Shown: in pieces, positions 17,876-28,420 of the stretch | How the letters are laid out: the number at the start of each line of letters is the position of its first letter | Numbering within the stretch: position 1 is the first letter of the stretch | Assembly: GCA_947453225.1 (NCBI GenBank) | Contig: CANGFV010000007.1 | Span: 1 to 36,842, forward strand | Direction of reading: 5' to 3' | Origin: Pseudomonadota bacterium | GTDB lineage: Bacteria; Pseudomonadota; Gammaproteobacteria; Steroidobacterales; Steroidobacteraceae | DNA: 36,842 nucleotides | Notes under the pieces: generated by a model | The model's database searches: none | Told to the model about the DNA's origin: nothing | What the model saw: only the letters and a program-made list of their open reading frames with translations | Program-made: the position numbers and the translations under genes

Positions 17876-19285
17876 TCAACGCGATGCTTCGCGCTGATAC
17901 CCGCCACCAAGCGCGGCAATCAACCCCACATCAGCATCGACAATCTCGGCATGTAACGCACTCAGGGCTGCCTGTTGTTGATATAAATTTTGTAATGCTT
18001 GCAAATACGCACGGGCATCAGAAATACCTTGCGCGTTACGCTGCTGCGCAACCGTCACTAAGTGCTGGGCATTAGTCACTTGGGTCAGATGCTCTGTCTG
18101 CGCTTGCGCTAACTGATTCTTGAGTAATGCCTGTGTGCCCACATCGCGAGCCGCATTAATCAAAGTTGAGTTGTAGACAACTATCGCTTGTTCTAACTGC
18201 GTAGCGCGCACACCTAATTGAGCATTAAGTCTTTTGCTATCAAACAACGGTAGATGAACTGCAAGACCTAGGCTTGGCGTAGCACTACCCGCCTGAAATA
18301 AATTATCAACTTCAATACTTGATAACCCAGCCAGTGCATTGATGCTGATATCAGGCATGAATTCTGCGCGCGCCACATTCAAACGATGCTCTGCCGCGTC
18401 AATTTGCAAGCGGCTAGCCTCAATGTCTGCGCGTCGTGCCAGCAAATCAATACTAACGTGGTTAGGTATCTGTACCGACACCACTGGCAATTCGTGAGTT
18501 GTGAACGCAGGCAATTCGTCAGTCGTGATGCCCAGCAGTGAAGCGATCAACACTCGCCGCAGGGCCGCCGATGTAGTGATATTCGAACGAGTCGCATTAA
18601 TATTTGCGATTTCAATATCCAGTGCATGCAGGCCATCTTTTGGTTCTAGTTGCGCCCCAATCCGCGCCTCGGTGATTTGCTTGCGTTTGTTCAGTGCGTC
18701 GAGCTGCTGTGTAGCGAACTTCAATTGAACTTGATCCGCTTGCCAACCAAAATAGGCAGACGCTATCGCTGTGGACAATTTCTGGGCTGCCATCAAGCGT
18801 TCTGTTTGCGCAACCTGTGCCTCATTCAATGTGGCGGCCAGCGTATCACGCTGTTTATGCCACCAATCAAAACTGTAACTGGCGCGAACCCCTGCATCCA
18901 TTTGGTTGTACCAGTTAAAACCGAGAAACTTCGGCGGGAACATGCCGTTATCACTTAAACGCTGTCGTGATGCATTCGCATAACCGGCCACTTGAATGCC
19001 CTGCTGACCGGCCACTGCATCTATTAAGTGTTTTGCTTGCGCAACTCGTGTTTCAGCCATTGCCACCGTTGGGCCAGATTGAATCGCCTGATCTATCAAC
19101 TGATCCAACATAGGGTCGGCGTATTGCTTCCACCATTGCTCATTGGGCCATGCGCCATGTCCATTAACTGAGGACGCAACCGGTGCAGCATCAATCTGCT
19201 TCATAGCAACGTGTGTTTGAGGCGCGCTAGCACAGGCTGCAAGCAACAAAGAAACCGACATCGCCAGCCATTTATGGTGCTGCAT
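17876..19285 (-). CDS. Outer-membrane efflux lipoprotein (NodT/TolC family)
   Basis: 469 residues from the ATG at 19285. A lipoprotein signal (MQHHKWLAMSVSLLLAAC) puts the lipidated Cys at residue 18. The body has two outer-membrane-efflux repeats; WWKQYADPMLDQLIDQA near the N-terminus and ARRADIEASRLQIDAAEHRLNVARAEFMPDI in the middle are NodT-type signatures. It forms the trimeric outer-membrane channel of the pump with EmrA and EmrB. An in-frame GTG at 19306 is an alternative start; neither has a clear Shine-Dalgarno, and I prefer the ATG because it gives a normal signal peptide. First gene of the three-gene efflux operon. Confidence 0.9.
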   Translation of the reverse strand: MQHHKWLAMSVSLLLAACASAPQTHVAMKQIDAAPVASSVNGHGAWPNEQWWKQYADPMLDQLIDQAIQSGPTVAMAETRVAQAKHLIDAVAGQQGIQVAGYANASRQRLSDNGMFPPKFLGFNWYNQMDAGVRASYSFDWWHKQRDTLAATLNEAQVAQTERLMAAQKLSTAIASAYFGWQADQVQLKFATQQLDALNKRKQITEARIGAQLEPKDGLHALDIEIANINATRSNITTSAALRRVLIASLLGITTDELPAFTTHELPVVSVQIPNHVSIDLLARRADIEASRLQIDAAEHRLNVARAEFMPDISINALAGLSSIEVDNLFQAGSATPSLGLAVHLPLFDSKRLNAQLGVRATQLEQAIVVYNSTLINAARDVGTQALLKNQLAQAQTEHLTQVTNAQHLVTVAQQRNAQGISDARAYLQALQNLYQQQAALSALHAEIVDADVGLIAALGGGYQREASR

Positions 19286-19333
19286 TATGAATACCGAGGA
19301 GTTCACTGCTTTAATTCACGGCTACATACATCG

Positions 19334-19370
19334 AGGAACTGAACATCGAATCCACAACGTGCCAGTTCCT
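19334..19370. promoter_or_regulatory. Operator-like inverted repeat upstream of the efflux operon
   Basis: Perfect 8-bp arms AGGAACTG (19334-19341) and CAGTTCCT (19363-19370) are separated by 21 bp. They lie 49-85 bp upstream of the efflux operon start. The arms are 29 bp apart centre to centre, near three helical turns, which suits a regulator dimer or looped operator. No matching regulator gene is in the window. Confidence 0.4.
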
Positions 19371-19394
19371 GCGCAAATTTTCTATCCGATAGAT

Positions 19395-19453
19395 ACCGGA
19401 GTGTTTACCTTTATTACAGCGTTATTTCGCTCTGCAATGTAGGCCACTCCGGT
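19395..19453 (-). repeat. Long-loop inverted repeat downstream of gyrB
   Basis: Perfect 9-bp arms ACCGGAGTG (19395-19403) and CACTCCGGT (19445-19453) enclose 41 nt. The enclosed sequence can itself form a smaller stem on the minus strand (ATTGCAG / CTGTAAT with one G-U pair). It begins 20 nt after the gyrB stop and has no T tract, so it may be a gyrB 3'-end structure rather than an intrinsic terminator. Confidence 0.4.
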
Positions 19454-19473
19454 CCTTATCTAAGTGTTGATCG

Positions 19474-21906
<2,433 letters not shown>

Positions 21907-21922
21907 CTAATTAATTCGTCAA

Positions 21923-22990
21923 TTATGCCACTGCTTGAAATACGCCGTGTTCCACGTGAAACATTCGCGCCTTGGGAAAGAACTCCAAGACGTTTTTATT
22001 CAATGAGGTCACCATTAATTGGGCCGGAATTTCAGTTACCGCCGCCAATAATTTCCCCAAGTTATCCACATCCAACTCCGCAGCTGGATCATCCAACAAT
22101 AAACAAGCCGGCGGCGCGCCCAAAGAGGCTCGATGTGCCTGTTGTGCCAGAATCAGCGCACAGGCCACCATTTTTTGCTGGCCCCGAGAGACACGATCTT
22201 TAGCCGTCACTTCCGCCACCCTGACCGTCAGATCGGCTCGATGTGGCCCACTACCGGTGGATCCGCGAAGTTGATCCCGCGCTAAACCTTCCGCCATAAC
22301 CGTCTCTAGACTGGCTTGCCGTTTCCAGCCGCGCTGGATTTCAAGCTCGATGGCTGTTCCCAATAACTGCTGCCCTAGACGGGTAACGAAAGGTTGCAGG
22401 CTGTGTAAGTAGCGGTCACGAAAATCTGCCACCAAGGTACCTTGCTCAATCATTTCCTGATCCCAAACCCTGATCGCCTTGAGTGGTTGTTTGGCGCGCA
22501 GCGCTGCGTTTCTTTGCCGCAACGCACGTTGATAGCGTCGCCAGGCGTCATGAAACCGATGTTCCACGTGGAACACACCCCAATCTATAAATTTTCGGCG
22601 TCGATTTGAGCCGTCTTCCAATAATCGATGAACCTCAGGATCAATGGCCTGTACCGGTAGCCGTAATGCTAATTCAGCAAGGCTTTTGGCCGATTCGCCG
22701 TTAACGCGCACTTCTTTACTGTCATCTCCGCCACGAATACCAATTACTTCAAAGCCTTGATGACCAAGGATTTTTCCCACCGTCATGAAATGGCTTTGTC
22801 CACGACGAATAAGCAAATTGGTGTGATGAGTACGAAACGAATGACCAGTGCCCATCAAAAAAATGGCTTCAAGCAGACTGGTTTTGCCCGAAGCATTTTT
22901 ACCGACAATCAAATTGGCATGTGGTGCAAACGACAAATGAGCCTTCTCTATACAGCGAAATTGTTCAATTTCTAGGTAAGATAGGCTCAT
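21923..22990 (-). CDS. recF: Recombination mediator RecF
   Basis: SMC-like ABC ATPase that with RecO and RecR loads RecA at single-strand gaps. 355 residues, typical of the family. N-terminal LEIEQFRCIEKAHLSF leads to Walker A GKNASGKTSLLEAIF. The ABC signature is SRGQQKMVACALILAQ and Walker B is CLLLDDPAAELD. The gene carries two parS sites (21948-21963 and 22560-22575), both read in the same frame as the peptide FHVEH, and a perfect DnaA box at 22072-22080. It lies 19 nt after dnaN and 28 nt before gyrB. Confidence 0.97.
   Translation of the reverse strand: MSLSYLEIEQFRCIEKAHLSFAPHANLIVGKNASGKTSLLEAIFLMGTGHSFRTHHTNLLIRRGQSHFMTVGKILGHQGFEVIGIRGGDDSKEVRVNGESAKSLAELALRLPVQAIDPEVHRLLEDGSNRRRKFIDWGVFHVEHRFHDAWRRYQRALRQRNAALRAKQPLKAIRVWDQEMIEQGTLVADFRDRYLHSLQPFVTRLGQQLLGTAIELEIQRGWKRQASLETVMAEGLARDQLRGSTGSGPHRADLTVRVAEVTAKDRVSRGQQKMVACALILAQQAHRASLGAPPACLLLDDPAAELDVDNLGKLLAAVTEIPAQLMVTSLNKNVLEFFPKARMFHVEHGVFQAVA
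21948..21963. other. parS site 1 (ParB-binding centromere), inside recF
   Basis: TGTTCCACGTGAAACA is an exact match to the bacterial parS consensus TGTTNCACGTGAAACA. It lies in the last codons of recF, about 2.3 kb from the dnaA-dnaN gap. It is expected to nucleate ParB for origin segregation; parA and parB are not in the window. Confidence 0.9.
22072..22080 (+). promoter_or_regulatory. DnaA box inside recF
   Basis: A perfect TTATCCACA within recF coding sequence. It is about 2 kb from the putative origin and close to parS site 1. It may be a DnaA-titrating site or chance. Confidence 0.35.
22560..22575. other. parS site 2, inside recF
   Basis: TGTTCCACGTGGAACA is a perfect 16-bp palindrome containing the Pseudomonas-type parS core GTTCCACGTGGAAC. 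It lies 612 bp from site 1, in the same gene. Two near-perfect 16-mers of this kind so close to the origin are very unlikely by chance. Confidence 0.9.
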
Positions 22991-23009
22991 TTAGCAGCAA
23001 GATCGCAAC

Positions 23010-24107
23010 TTATAGCCGCATTGGCATAACAACGTAGCGCGAGGCCACATTGCCGGGTGACTTAATCAGACAGCTACTGTTGCCATCTGTAAACCCAAGT
23101 TCGACCTGATCTCCATCCACTGCAGACAGAGCCTCCATCAGGTAATTCACATTGAAACCAATTTCCATGTCCTCTCCTGAGTGACTGACTTCAAGCTCTT
23201 CCTCGGCCTCTTCTTGCTCAGGGTTATGCGCTTGCATCACCAATAAATTAGATTTGAGCGTAAGCCGAATACCGCGATATTTTTCGTTCGACAAAATGGC
23301 GGCACGTTGCAGCGCGGCGCGTAGCGCACTGCGTTCAGCGCTAACAATGCGATTCGGGTTTTGGGGAATCACTCGATTGTAATCTGGAAACCGACCATCA
23401 ATAAGCTTCGAAGTAAAACGCACACCATCTACGGTGATTCTCATGTGATTGGTGCTGATAATAATTTCAACATTGCCTTGATTTCCCAGTACTCGCTGCA
23501 ATTCCAGTACACCTTTACGCGGCAAAATAACTTGTGATGAAGTATTGACCGTATCGGCTAATTTAGTTTCAGCCAATGCCAGTCGATGACCATCGGTAGC
23601 AACCAAACGTAATTGTTGGCCACTGAGTTCAAACAACAAACCATTGAGGTAGTAGCGCACATCTTGTTGCGCCATAGAAAAGTGTGTTTTATCTAGCAGT
23701 GTTTTCATATCTGCTTGGGATAAAGAAATTTTTTGCTTAATTTCGATATTTTCGATTACTGGAAAATCACTAGCGGGCAGGGTGGCTAATGTAAAACGGC
23801 TTTTACCCGAACGAATCAACAGCCGTTCGTTTTCTAGAGCAAGAATGATATTGGCCTTCTCAGGAAGCGCCTTGATGATATCGATCAATTTTCGACCTGG
23901 AATAGTGATCTCACCAGGGGCTTGTACATCTACCTTTCCTGTAGCACTGAGCTCAACTTCAAGATCAGTCGCGGTAATGGTCAAACCACTGGAATTTACC
24001 GTGACCAATACATTCGAAAGGATCGGCATAGTTTGGCGGCGCTCAACCACACCAATTACTGCCTGTAAGGGCAAAAGCATTGCTTCACGTTCTACGCTGA
24101 ACTTCAT
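23010..24107 (-). CDS. dnaN: DNA polymerase III beta subunit (sliding clamp)
   Basis: Ring-shaped processivity clamp for replicative and repair polymerases. 365 residues, the usual clamp length, with three repeated clamp domains. The N-terminus MKFSVEREAMLLPLQAVIGV and NVLVTVNSSGLTITATDLEVEL are family blocks. LLDKTHFSMAQQDVRYYLNGL and RLVATDGHRLALAE mark domain 2. The C-terminus ends YVVMPMRL, close to the E. coli YVVMPMRL tail that forms the partner-binding pocket. It is separated from dnaA by the AT-rich 229-bp putative origin and followed 19 nt later by recF. Confidence 0.98.
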   Translation of the reverse strand: MKFSVEREAMLLPLQAVIGVVERRQTMPILSNVLVTVNSSGLTITATDLEVELSATGKVDVQAPGEITIPGRKLIDIIKALPEKANIILALENERLLIRSGKSRFTLATLPASDFPVIENIEIKQKISLSQADMKTLLDKTHFSMAQQDVRYYLNGLLFELSGQQLRLVATDGHRLALAETKLADTVNTSSQVILPRKGVLELQRVLGNQGNVEIIISTNHMRITVDGVRFTSKLIDGRFPDYNRVIPQNPNRIVSAERSALRAALQRAAILSNEKYRGIRLTLKSNLLVMQAHNPEQEEAEEELEVSHSGEDMEIGFNVNYLMEALSAVDGDQVELGFTDGNSSCLIKSPGNVASRYVVMPMRL

Positions 24108-24182
24108 TTACACACCATCTATTTATTAACTAAATATATATAAATTAAATCTGTTATTACTATTACTAGAGAACCAAAATTC

Positions 24183-24191
24183 TGTGCATAA
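24183..24191 (-). promoter_or_regulatory. DnaA box variant (TTATGCACA)
   Basis: The minus strand reads TTATGCACA, fitting the relaxed DnaA consensus TTATNCACA. It sits inside the AT-rich part of the dnaA-dnaN gap. Confidence 0.5.
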
Positions 24192-24282
24192 CTGAATTTT
24201 TTGTATTAAATTCAATTAGTTATATTGATACAAAACCCTACTTGAATGATCTGGATAGCCATCATTAATCTTGTTGGTTACT

Positions 24283-24291
24283 TGTGGATAA
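24283..24291 (-). promoter_or_regulatory. DnaA box (perfect)
   Basis: The minus strand reads TTATCCACA in the dnaA-dnaN gap. It is inverted relative to the box at 24317, with 34 bp between their starts. Confidence 0.75.
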
Positions 24292-24316
24292 ATAAAGCAT
24301 TAATGATTCACACAAC

Positions 24317-24325
24317 TTATCCACA
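24317..24325 (+). promoter_or_regulatory. DnaA box (perfect)
   Basis: The plus strand reads TTATCCACA, 12 bp beyond the dnaA stop codon. Confidence 0.75.
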
Positions 24326-24336
24326 GGCAAAACACA

Positions 24337-25695
24337 TCATCCGGTTAGGGTTCTCAATAAGTTTGAATAATCCTCTCGACTACGAACATCGGTTTCCCGC
24401 AGCTCTTTAATCACGCGGCAGGCATGCATTACGGTGGTGTGGTCGCGACCACCAAAGGCATCGCCAATTTCGGGAAGGCTATGGGCGGTCAGCTCTTTGG
24501 CCATTGCCATTGCCATTTGTCGTGGTCTGGCAATGGAGCGACTGCGCCGTTTGGACAGTAAATCAGCCACGCGCAGTTTGTAGTATTCGGCCACCGTTTT
24601 TTGAATGTTGTCGACGGTGACTAAACGATCTTGCAGAGCTAATAAATCACGTAGGGCTTCTTTGGTAAATTCCAGAGTAATCGGCCGACCCGTAAATTGC
24701 GAGTTGGCGATCACGCGACGAAGGGCGCCTTCTAGTTCGCGGACATTGGATCGAATACGCTTGGCGATAAAAAAAGCGACTTCATCTGGCAGTTGCACTT
24801 GGGTGAGCGCGGCCTTACTCATCAAAATGGCGACACTAGTTTCCAATTCCGGTGGCTCCACGGCCACGGTTAGACCCCAGCCAAACCGCGATTTGAGCCG
24901 ATCCTCAAGGCCTTCCACTTCTTTGGGATAGCGATCGCAAGTCAAAATGATTTGCTGTTGTGCCTCAAATAAAGCGTTAAAAGTATGGAAAAACTCTTCT
25001 TGTGAGCGGTCTTTGCCGGCAAAAAACTGAATATCATCAATGAGCAGGGCGTCCAAAGACCGATAAGCGGTCTTGAACTCATTGATGGTGTTGTGTTGTA
25101 GCGCCTTAACCATATCGCCGACAAAACGCTCGGAGTGCACATAAGCAATTCGAGCACCAGGCCGGCCCGCTAAAATGGCATTACCAATGGCATGCATCAG
25201 GTGAGTTTTACCCAAACCCACGCCGCCATAAATAAATAACGGGTTGTAGGCGCGCCCCGGATTTTCAGCGACTTGCTGTGCGGCGGCACGGGCTAGCTGG
25301 TTGCTTTTACCTTCAACGAAATTATTGAAGGTAAAGTCCGGATTAAGCCGTCCGCCTAAATTACTAAAGGGGGTTTTAGCAGCAACTTGGCTGGCAGGTA
25401 TATCGCGGCTTGGATTGGCTTGAGGGACGGAAGCCACCGGCTTGGAGCCAACTTCTAAGGTAATAAACGGCGCCACTTCACCCGCAGACGCGTCGGCAAA
25501 ATGACTACACAGCTCGTTTAGACGGGGTAAAACATGCTGTTGCACCCATTCAGCCACGAAACGATTGGGCGCAAACAGGCGTAGCGAAGCACCATCCAAC
25601 GCCACCTGTAGGGGGCGAACCCAGGTGTTGAATTGTTGCTCGACCATTTCGGATTCGAGCTGTTGAAAACAACGGTTCCACAACGACCCAGACAC
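24337..25695 (-). CDS. dnaA: Chromosomal replication initiator DnaA
   Basis: AAA+ initiator that binds DnaA boxes and opens the origin. I choose the GTG at 25695 ([17 protein letters not shown]), which matches the E. coli N-terminus (SLWQQCLARLQDEL) and has GAGAG eight nt upstream. It gives 452 residues. The longer open frame to 25779 runs through a DnaA box and promoter and is unlikely to be coding. Domain I covers about residues 1-85, followed by a short linker and then domain III with Walker A GGVGLGKT (157-164) and Walker [11 protein letters not shown]. Domain IV carries the DnaA signature [14 protein letters not shown]. Leftmost transcription from here runs into dnaN, recF and gyrB. Confidence 0.97.
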   Translation of the reverse strand: MSGSLWNRCFQQLESEMVEQQFNTWVRPLQVALDGASLRLFAPNRFVAEWVQQHVLPRLNELCSHFADASAGEVAPFITLEVGSKPVASVPQANPSRDIPASQVAAKTPFSNLGGRLNPDFTFNNFVEGKSNQLARAAAQQVAENPGRAYNPLFIYGGVGLGKTHLMHAIGNAILAGRPGARIAYVHSERFVGDMVKALQHNTINEFKTAYRSLDALLIDDIQFFAGKDRSQEEFFHTFNALFEAQQQIILTCDRYPKEVEGLEDRLKSRFGWGLTVAVEPPELETSVAILMSKAALTQVQLPDEVAFFIAKRIRSNVRELEGALRRVIANSQFTGRPITLEFTKEALRDLLALQDRLVTVDNIQKTVAEYYKLRVADLLSKRRSRSIARPRQMAMAMAKELTAHSLPEIGDAFGGRDHTTVMHACRVIKELRETDVRSREDYSNLLRTLTG

Positions 25696-25770
25696 GGTTC
25701 GTGCTCTCAGTAGGCTTCTAGTTAAGTTAAGGGAAAGGCAGACAGGTAAGTCTATACCTACAGACACCGA

Positions 25771-25799
25771 CTTATCCACAGACTTTATACGGTTGTGAA
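25771..25799 (-). promoter_or_regulatory. Candidate dnaA promoter overlapping a DnaA box
   Basis: On the minus strand, TTCACA (-35, 5/6 matches) and GATAAG (-10, 4/6) are spaced 17 bp. The -10 overlaps a perfect DnaA box (TTATCCACA on plus, 25772-25780). Binding there would block the promoter, the classic DnaA autoregulation layout. The predicted leader is about 70 nt. Confidence 0.5.
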
Positions 25800-25845
25800 C
25801 GATTAAATTGCCCGAGTTGCAGGCCCTGCGAGCAGATGAACAAAC

Positions 25846-25874
25846 TTGACAGGCTGCCTACCCATCCGTACCCT
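25846..25874 (+). promoter_or_regulatory. Candidate rpmH promoter
   Basis: A perfect TTGACA (25846-25851), a 17-bp spacer and TACCCT (25869-25874, 3/6 matches) lie about 60 bp upstream of rpmH. The strong -35 and ideal spacing support it despite the weak -10. Confidence 0.5.
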
Positions 25875-25932
25875 TGCCGGCCCGTAAGAGAGGAGCCCGA
25901 TGTAATCGTTGGCTCGACATAGGTAAGTCTTT

Positions 25933-26067
25933 ATGAAGCGCACATATCAACCCAGTAATTTGCACAGAAAACGCGTACACGGTTTTCGTGCTCGCATGGC
26001 CACCAAGGGTGGTCGTCTGGTGTTAGCTCGCCGCCGCGCCAAGGGCCGCAAGCGTCTTTGCGTCTAA
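25933..26067 (+). CDS. rpmH: 50S ribosomal protein L34
   Basis: A 44-codon gene with the unmistakable L34 sequence: [18 protein letters not shown] at the N-terminus, then [20 protein letters not shown] in the middle and RLCV at the end. This small, very basic protein belongs to the large ribosomal subunit near the exit tunnel. A TAGGTAAG element lies about 8 nt upstream of the ATG. It opens the rpmH-rnpA-yidD-yidC-mnmE series and stands divergent from dnaA, the usual origin-proximal order. The usual C-terminal residues in many relatives are LSV or LSA; here they are LCV, with an unusual cysteine. Confidence 0.97.
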   Translation: MKRTYQPSNLHRKRVHGFRARMATKGGRLVLARRRAKGRKRLCV

Positions 26068-26117
26068 CTGACGCAAGGTTGTTAGCCTCTCCGTTTTTCA
26101 ACTTCTTTCAAAGTCGT

Positions 26118-26474
26118 GTGTCAACATTCAAGCCGGCACAACGACTGGTTCACAAAACCCAGTTTGATTCGGTCTATCAGTCAGGTAGTAAAAAACTGGG
26201 CGATTCCTGTTTTTTAATCCTGTTCAAACCTAATGGCTTGAACAATGCCCGCCTAGGATTGTCTATTTCTTCACGTACCGTGGGCAATGCAGTGAATCGC
26301 AATCGCATCAAACGCATTATTCGCGAATCGTTCCGATTGAACTGCAGCGCCTTTCCTGCAGTAGATATTGTTATCAATAGTCGTAATGGCGCCCGCGAAG
26401 CCAGCAATGCGCAATTGGCACAGCGCTTGACTCAACATTGGCAGACTTTGGTGAAGCAATGCGTCAACTGTTAA
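26118..26474 (+). CDS. rnpA: Ribonuclease P protein component
   Basis: Basic protein cofactor of RNase P, which trims the 5' leader of pre-tRNAs. I choose the GTG at 26118 ([20 protein letters not shown]), giving 118 residues, in line with E. coli RnpA (119). The open frame extends upstream to a TTG at 26058, but that would overlap rpmH and add a non-family extension. The RNR motif is clear in [15 protein letters not shown], and [16 protein letters not shown] precedes it. No good Shine-Dalgarno precedes the GTG, so coupling to rpmH is possible. It overlaps yidD by 16 nt. Confidence 0.94.
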   Translation: MSTFKPAQRLVHKTQFDSVYQSGSKKLGDSCFLILFKPNGLNNARLGLSISSRTVGNAVNRNRIKRIIRESFRLNCSAFPAVDIVINSRNGAREASNAQLAQRLTQHWQTLVKQCVNC

Positions 26475-26740
26475 TTGCTTTAGTTCAAGGCTATCGCTAT
26501 TTGATCAGTCCATGGCTGGGGCAGAATTGTCGTTTTTATCCCAGTTGTTCTTGTTATATGCAGCAAGCATTACAGACCCATGGCAGCATCAAGGGCATAA
26601 GCCTAGGCGTTAAGCGCATTGCACGTTGCCACCCGTGGCATGCAGGTGGTTACGATCCGGTGCCAACAGCGACTGGCGCAATGAATACAACTTCAGCAAA
26701 TTCTTCAGTTTTACCTTCTGGCAAGTGTTCCCATGGATAA
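26459..26740 (+). CDS. yidD: Membrane protein insertion efficiency factor YidD
   Basis: 93 residues from the ATG at 26459. Family signature blocks are [20 protein letters not shown], then [14 protein letters not shown] and [20 protein letters not shown]. Three cysteines occur in the conserved positions. YidD is a small membrane-associated protein thought to help YidC-dependent insertion. The start is placed by the family N-terminus; the frame remains open to a TTG at 26438. It overlaps rnpA by 16 nt and yidC by 8 nt, a tight translationally coupled arrangement. The C-terminal 20 residues are Ser/Thr-rich and not conserved in the family. Confidence 0.93.
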   Translation: MRQLLIALVQGYRYLISPWLGQNCRFYPSCSCYMQQALQTHGSIKGISLGVKRIARCHPWHAGGYDPVPTATGAMNTTSANSSVLPSGKCSHG

Positions 26741-28400
26741 GCTTCGTATCGTGTTGTGGGGCGGAGTAGGCGTTCTACTCTGGCTTAATCTGATTACTTG
26801 GCAACGGGATTACCCACCCGTTGCAGCAGTCGCCGAGACTGTGGCTGCACCAATCGCAGCGCCAACCACGGTACCCTCATTGCCTGTGGCCAGTAGTAGT
26901 GCAGCTTCAGTAGCAGTTGCAGTAGACGCCACGCAAACACCAGTGACGGATGAACCAGCGCCGGTTGCAGTGGGCAGCAAAATTCATGTGGTCACCGATG
27001 TGCTGGATTTAGATATCCACACGCAAGGTGGCGATATTGTACGTGCCGATTTGTTGAAGTACGCCGTCACACCAGAGCAGTCTGAAAATAAAGTAGAGCT
27101 GCTCAGCGAAGCCCAAGACAAATTGTTTGTTGCGCGTTCAGGCCTTGCGACCAGCGCAACTGCTGCGCCGATTTACAGCACCTCGGCCAATGAATATCGG
27201 TTGTTAGACGGTCAGAATGAATTAAGCATTCCGCTGACTTACACCACAGCAGAAGGGGTGAATATCACTAAAACCTTCACCTTGAAGCGTGGCAGTTATG
27301 CGCTGGATGTAGGCTATGCCATTAACAATGGCAGTACAGCGCCGTGGCAGGGCGCATCGTATGTGCAATTGTTCCGTCATGATTTGCCGGTGAAGTATTC
27401 GATGCTCGATGCTTCCACCATTGCGTATCGCGGGCCCGCGATTTACAACGGTAAGGCCTACCAAAAACTCAAAGTAACCAACAGCGAAGATAGTGCATAT
27501 AAAGCCAACACTACAGGTGGCTGGATGGCAGCACTGCAACATTACTTTGTAGTTGCCGCCGTACCCGCGCAAGGTCAAGCCTATGATTACTCGCTTAAAG
27601 TGGATTCAAACAATAACTACACATTAACTTATCAAGGTCCACTTCAGATCGTGCCAGCAGGCGCGTCGGCTCAATTGAAAGAAACGCTATTTATCGGTCC
27701 TAAATTACAAGATCAATTAGCAGCCGCCGGACCCGAACTAAATCGCACTACAGATTACGGCAAGCTTTACATCATTGCTAAGCCATTATTTGTGGTACTC
27801 GAATTTGTTCATCAATATGTCAGCAACTGGGGCATCGCCATTGTGCTGACCACGCTACTGATTAAGTTAGCCTTCTATCGTTTGACCGCCTCAAGTGGTC
27901 GTTCTATGGCGAAGATGCGCACATTGGCGCCGAAGATGAAATCAATTCAAGAGCGCTACAAGGATGATCGTGAAGCACTTGGCCGCGCCACGATGGAGTT
28001 ATATAAGAAAGAGAAAATTAATCCGGTGGCCGGCTGTTTACCCATGCTCATTCAAATCCCATTTTTTATGGGCTTTTACTGGGTGCTGTTAGAAAGCGTT
28101 GAACTTAGACAAGCGCCGTTCTTTGCGTGGATTACCGATCTATCTAATCGTGATCCCTATTTCATTTTGCCGCTCATCATGGGTGCAGCAAATTTTGCAC
28201 AGTTCAAGATGAACCCAGCACCGGCTGATCCGACTCAAGCTAAAATTATGGCGTTCATGCCCATCATGATGACGGTGATGATGGCGTGGTTCCCATCCGG
28301 ATTGGTGTTGTACTGGATTACCAACACCGTGCTGTCAGCATTGCAACAGTGGCGTATTAATAAGCTGGTTGCCGCTGATAGTAAACACGCCACGGCCTGA
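26733..28400 (+). CDS. yidC: Membrane protein insertase YidC
   Basis: Inner-membrane insertase and chaperone that works alone or with SecYEG. The 555 residues fit the gram-negative form. One N-terminal helix ([18 protein letters not shown]) is followed by an Ala/Pro/Val-rich linker, a large periplasmic domain (about 85-350) and the conserved five-helix core. Core blocks are [58 protein letters not shown] and [21 protein letters not shown]. It lies between yidD (8-nt overlap) and mnmE (20 nt). Confidence 0.97.
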   Translation: MDKLRIVLWGGVGVLLWLNLITWQRDYPPVAAVAETVAAPIAAPTTVPSLPVASSSAASVAVAVDATQTPVTDEPAPVAVGSKIHVVTDVLDLDIHTQGGDIVRADLLKYAVTPEQSENKVELLSEAQDKLFVARSGLATSATAAPIYSTSANEYRLLDGQNELSIPLTYTTAEGVNITKTFTLKRGSYALDVGYAINNGSTAPWQGASYVQLFRHDLPVKYSMLDASTIAYRGPAIYNGKAYQKLKVTNSEDSAYKANTTGGWMAALQHYFVVAAVPAQGQAYDYSLKVDSNNNYTLTYQGPLQIVPAGASAQLKETLFIGPKLQDQLAAAGPELNRTTDYGKLYIIAKPLFVVLEFVHQYVSNWGIAIVLTTLLIKLAFYRLTASSGRSMAKMRTLAPKMKSIQERYKDDREALGRATMELYKKEKINPVAGCLPMLIQIPFFMGFYWVLLESVELRQAPFFAWITDLSNRDPYFILPLIMGAANFAQFKMNPAPADPTQAKIMAFMPIMMTVMMAWFPSGLVLYWITNTVLSALQQWRINKLVAADSKHATA

Positions 28401-28420
28401 TCGTTCTGTTTCGCTGAGTC

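Larger units (their letters stand above)
24108..24336. other. oriC: Putative origin of replication (oriC) in the dnaA-dnaN gap
   Basis: This 229-bp gap is strikingly AT-rich, especially about 24115-24245, which includes ATATATATAAATTAAAT and would serve as an unwinding element. It holds two perfect DnaA boxes (24283-24291 and 24317-24325) and one TTATNCACA-type box (24183-24191). Gene polarity switches just beyond dnaA, between 25695 and 25933, as expected near an origin. The rpmH-dnaA gap is shorter in AT-rich sequence and shows one perfect box (25772-25780), so the functional origin could lie there or use both gaps. Confidence 0.6.

Noticed and set aside
19350-19364. TGGCACG on the minus strand upstream of the efflux operon, like a sigma-54 -24 element
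   Set aside because: The -12 position lacks the required GC at the correct spacing.
24154-24168. TTA TTA CTA TTA CTA run resembling a DnaA-trio element
   Set aside because: The canonical arrangement needs a DnaA box on the dnaN side of this run, and I see none there. Relative to the nearest box (24183-24191) it points the wrong way. The region is AT-rich enough to produce such runs by chance.
25696-25779. 28-codon N-terminal extension of dnaA
   Set aside because: It covers the candidate promoter and a DnaA box. The E. coli-like N-terminus begins at the GTG at 25695, which has a Shine-Dalgarno.
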